The notes under the pieces: generated by a model | Told to the model about the DNA's origin: nothing | Seen by the model: only the letters and a program-made list of their open reading frames with translations | The model's database searches: none | DNA from: Nocardia rhizosphaerihabitans | Lineage (GTDB): Bacteria > Actinomycetota > Actinomycetes > Mycobacteriales > Mycobacteriaceae | Direction: 5' to 3' | Assembly (NCBI RefSeq): GCF_014646295.1 | Contig: NZ_BMNE01000001.1 | Location: forward strand, 186,001-250,000 | Length of the DNA: 64,000 nucleotides | Shown: positions 63,163 through 64,000 of the stretch, piece by piece | Layout: the number at the start of each line of letters is the position of its first letter | Numbering within the stretch: the first letter of the stretch is position 1 | Program-made: the position numbers and the translations under genes

Positions 63163-63182
63163 ACACAAGTGGAGGTTCGATC

Positions 63183-63701
63183 ATGTCTCGTATCCAGCTG
63201 GCCCTCAATGTCGACGATCTCGACACCGCCGTGCAGTTCTACTCGACCCTGTTCGATGCCGAACCGGCCAAGCGCAAGCCCGGCTACGCCAACTTCGCGA
63301 TCACCGAGCCGCCCCTCAAGCTCGTCTTGATCGAGAACGCAGGCCAGGGCGGGTCCATCAACCACCTCGGCGTCGAGGTCGAAACCTCCGAGCAGGTCCA
63401 CGGCGAGATCGCCCGACTCTCCGAAGCGGGCCTGTTCACCGAGGAGCAGATCGCGACCACGTGTTGCTTCGCCACCCAGGACAAGGTGTGGGTGACCGGC
63501 CCGGGGTCCGAGCGGTGGGAGGTCTACACGGTGCTGGCCGACAGCGAAACCTTCGGCACCGCACCCGAACTCGGCCGGACCGACGCCGAAGCGGTCGACG
63601 TGTGCTGCGGCACTGCCGCCGAAGCCGAGGCCGAGGGCGCCTGCTGCGGCACCGAGGCCAAGCAGAAGGCCGTCGCCTCCGGCGCGAGCTGCTGCGGCTG
63701 A
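63183..63701 (+). CDS. CadI/ArsI-like VOC protein with Cys-rich tail
   Basis: A 172-residue VOC-fold protein of the CadI/ArsI family. ArsI enzymes break the C-As bond of organoarsenicals at a non-heme iron; CadI is induced by cadmium. The probable iron ligands are Q5, H61 (INHLGVEV) and E113 (RWEVYT), and the vicinal Cys94-Cys95 (ATTCCFATQ) fit the ArsI substrate site. Beyond the usual 150 residues a tail has CC at 141-142, 154-155 and 170-171 (VCCG, ACCG, SCCG), which may bind metalloid. GGAGG precedes the start. It is controlled by the divergent ArsR. A hairpin follows. Confidence 0.87.
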   Translation: MSRIQLALNVDDLDTAVQFYSTLFDAEPAKRKPGYANFAITEPPLKLVLIENAGQGGSINHLGVEVETSEQVHGEIARLSEAGLFTEEQIATTCCFATQDKVWVTGPGSERWEVYTVLADSETFGTAPELGRTDAEAVDVCCGTAAEAEAEGACCGTEAKQKAVASGASCCG

Positions 63702-63733
63702 CACGCCTCGGCAGTGAGTGAGTTCGCCAGGGC

Positions 63734-63762
63734 GTAGCTCCCGCCACCTCGGCGGGAGCTAC
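63734..63762. terminator. Hairpin terminator after the CadI gene
   Basis: GTAGCTCCCGCC (63734-63745), loop ACCTC, GGCGGGAGCTAC (63751-63762): a 12-bp perfect stem. Confidence 0.75.
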
Positions 63763-63827
63763 ACCCCGGTTGAGCTTCGGAGTGCTCCGCCAACCGCAGG
63801 CGCGCGCAAGCGGGCGCGGCCTGGTGT

Positions 63828-63842
63828 TTCCGCCCAGCGGGA
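63828..63842. promoter_or_regulatory. IclR-type operator candidate, site D
   Basis: On the minus strand TCCCGCTGGGCGGAA, the same as site C; centred about 50 nt before the start at 63886. Confidence 0.6.
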
Positions 63843-63872
63843 GAACGCGGTTCCGGCCGCGCCGCCCGAACC

Positions 63873-63878
63873 TACCGT
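63873..63878 (+). promoter_or_regulatory. -10 element for leaderless hydrolase transcript
   Basis: TACCGT lies 7 nt before the ATG at 63886. Confidence 0.45.
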
Positions 63879-63885
63879 GACCTGC

Positions 63886-64000
63886 ATGACTGCACGAGTT
63901 TTCCCGACCACAGGCCCCGGCGCCGTTCGCGATCCGGAAGTCGCGGCGATGCTCGCCGCGCTCGACGCCGGATTTCCCGATGTCGCCGCGATGGAGGCCG
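63886..64000 (+). CDS. Alpha/beta-hydrolase-like protein, N-terminal fragment
   Basis: The first 38 codons before the window end. It starts MTARVFPTTGPG, then RDPEVAAMLAALDAGFPDVA, a pattern seen at the N-terminus of actinobacterial HSL-type lipases/esterases (the short helical cap before the fold). The catalytic core is outside the window, so the assignment is tentative. A copy of the TCCCG-type motif at 63828-63842 puts it in the same candidate regulon as kshA and the barrel-protein operon. Confidence 0.5.
   Translation, partial: MTARVFPTTGPGAVRDPEVAAMLAALDAGFPDVAAMEA

Overview
The window is high-GC actinobacterial DNA and most resembles Nocardia or a close relative (Nocardiaceae). The evidence is RbpA, an FxsA/lnt neighbourhood, a mycofactocin-type SDR, kshA/hsaA/hsaC steroid-ring genes, many leaderless starts (TANNNT 6-7 nt before ATG/GTG) and large NRPS genes. 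This placement rests on recall of protein families, not on a database search. No tRNA, rRNA, CRISPR array, insertion sequence or phage integrase was seen.

Region by region. 1-8.8 kb: membrane and housekeeping genes (HdeD-like protein, GT9 glycosyltransferase, ArsR, M23 peptidase, LysR next to malate:quinone oxidoreductase, TetR with an SDR and a clear promoter/operator, a membrane protein, a small Cys-motif protein). 9.0-9.4 kb: rbpA. 9.4-25.1 kb: one operon for a four-module NRPS (C-A-T x4, TE) followed by a DrrA/DrrB-type ABC exporter; module 1 looks like EntF and should load serine. 25.3-32.8 kb: lnt, an amidohydrolase, a small RHH-like protein, FxsA, a two-component system, a TauE-type permease and a TetR. 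The NRPS block lies between rbpA and lnt, where ppm1 is expected in relatives; no ppm1 is seen.

32.9-37.2 kb: tldD/tldE proteases, then an erythromycin-esterase-family gene divergent from a MerR regulator with two MerR domains. 38.1-44.2 kb: a compact four-gene operon of a flavin-type PPOX protein, a stand-alone A-T-reductase NRPS-like enzyme and two cytochromes P450 whose I-helices both depart from the usual acid/Thr pair. This is the best candidate for an undescribed pathway. 44.3 kb: an Ala/Pro-repeat secreted protein with its own promoter and terminator.

44.7-51.9 kb: thiolase, PPOX, VOC protein, a secreted propeller-like protein, a ComB-like protein, an exported membrane protein and an MFS exporter. 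51.9-53.0 kb: an XRE regulator and a second-type methionine aminopeptidase gene linked by three copies of GGTAT-N4-ATACC. 53.0-60.1 kb: a steroid catabolism segment (mycofactocin SDR, hotdog dehydratase-like protein, kshA-hsaA-hsaC, IclR regulator, two Dabb-like proteins). A 15-bp motif resembling IclR operators occurs four times, at the kshA divergent promoter, the Dabb operon and the last gene. 60.2-64 kb: TetR with a carotenoid oxygenase, an ArsR/CadI(ArsI-like) metalloid module with two operator-like palindromes, and the start of an alpha/beta-hydrolase-like gene.
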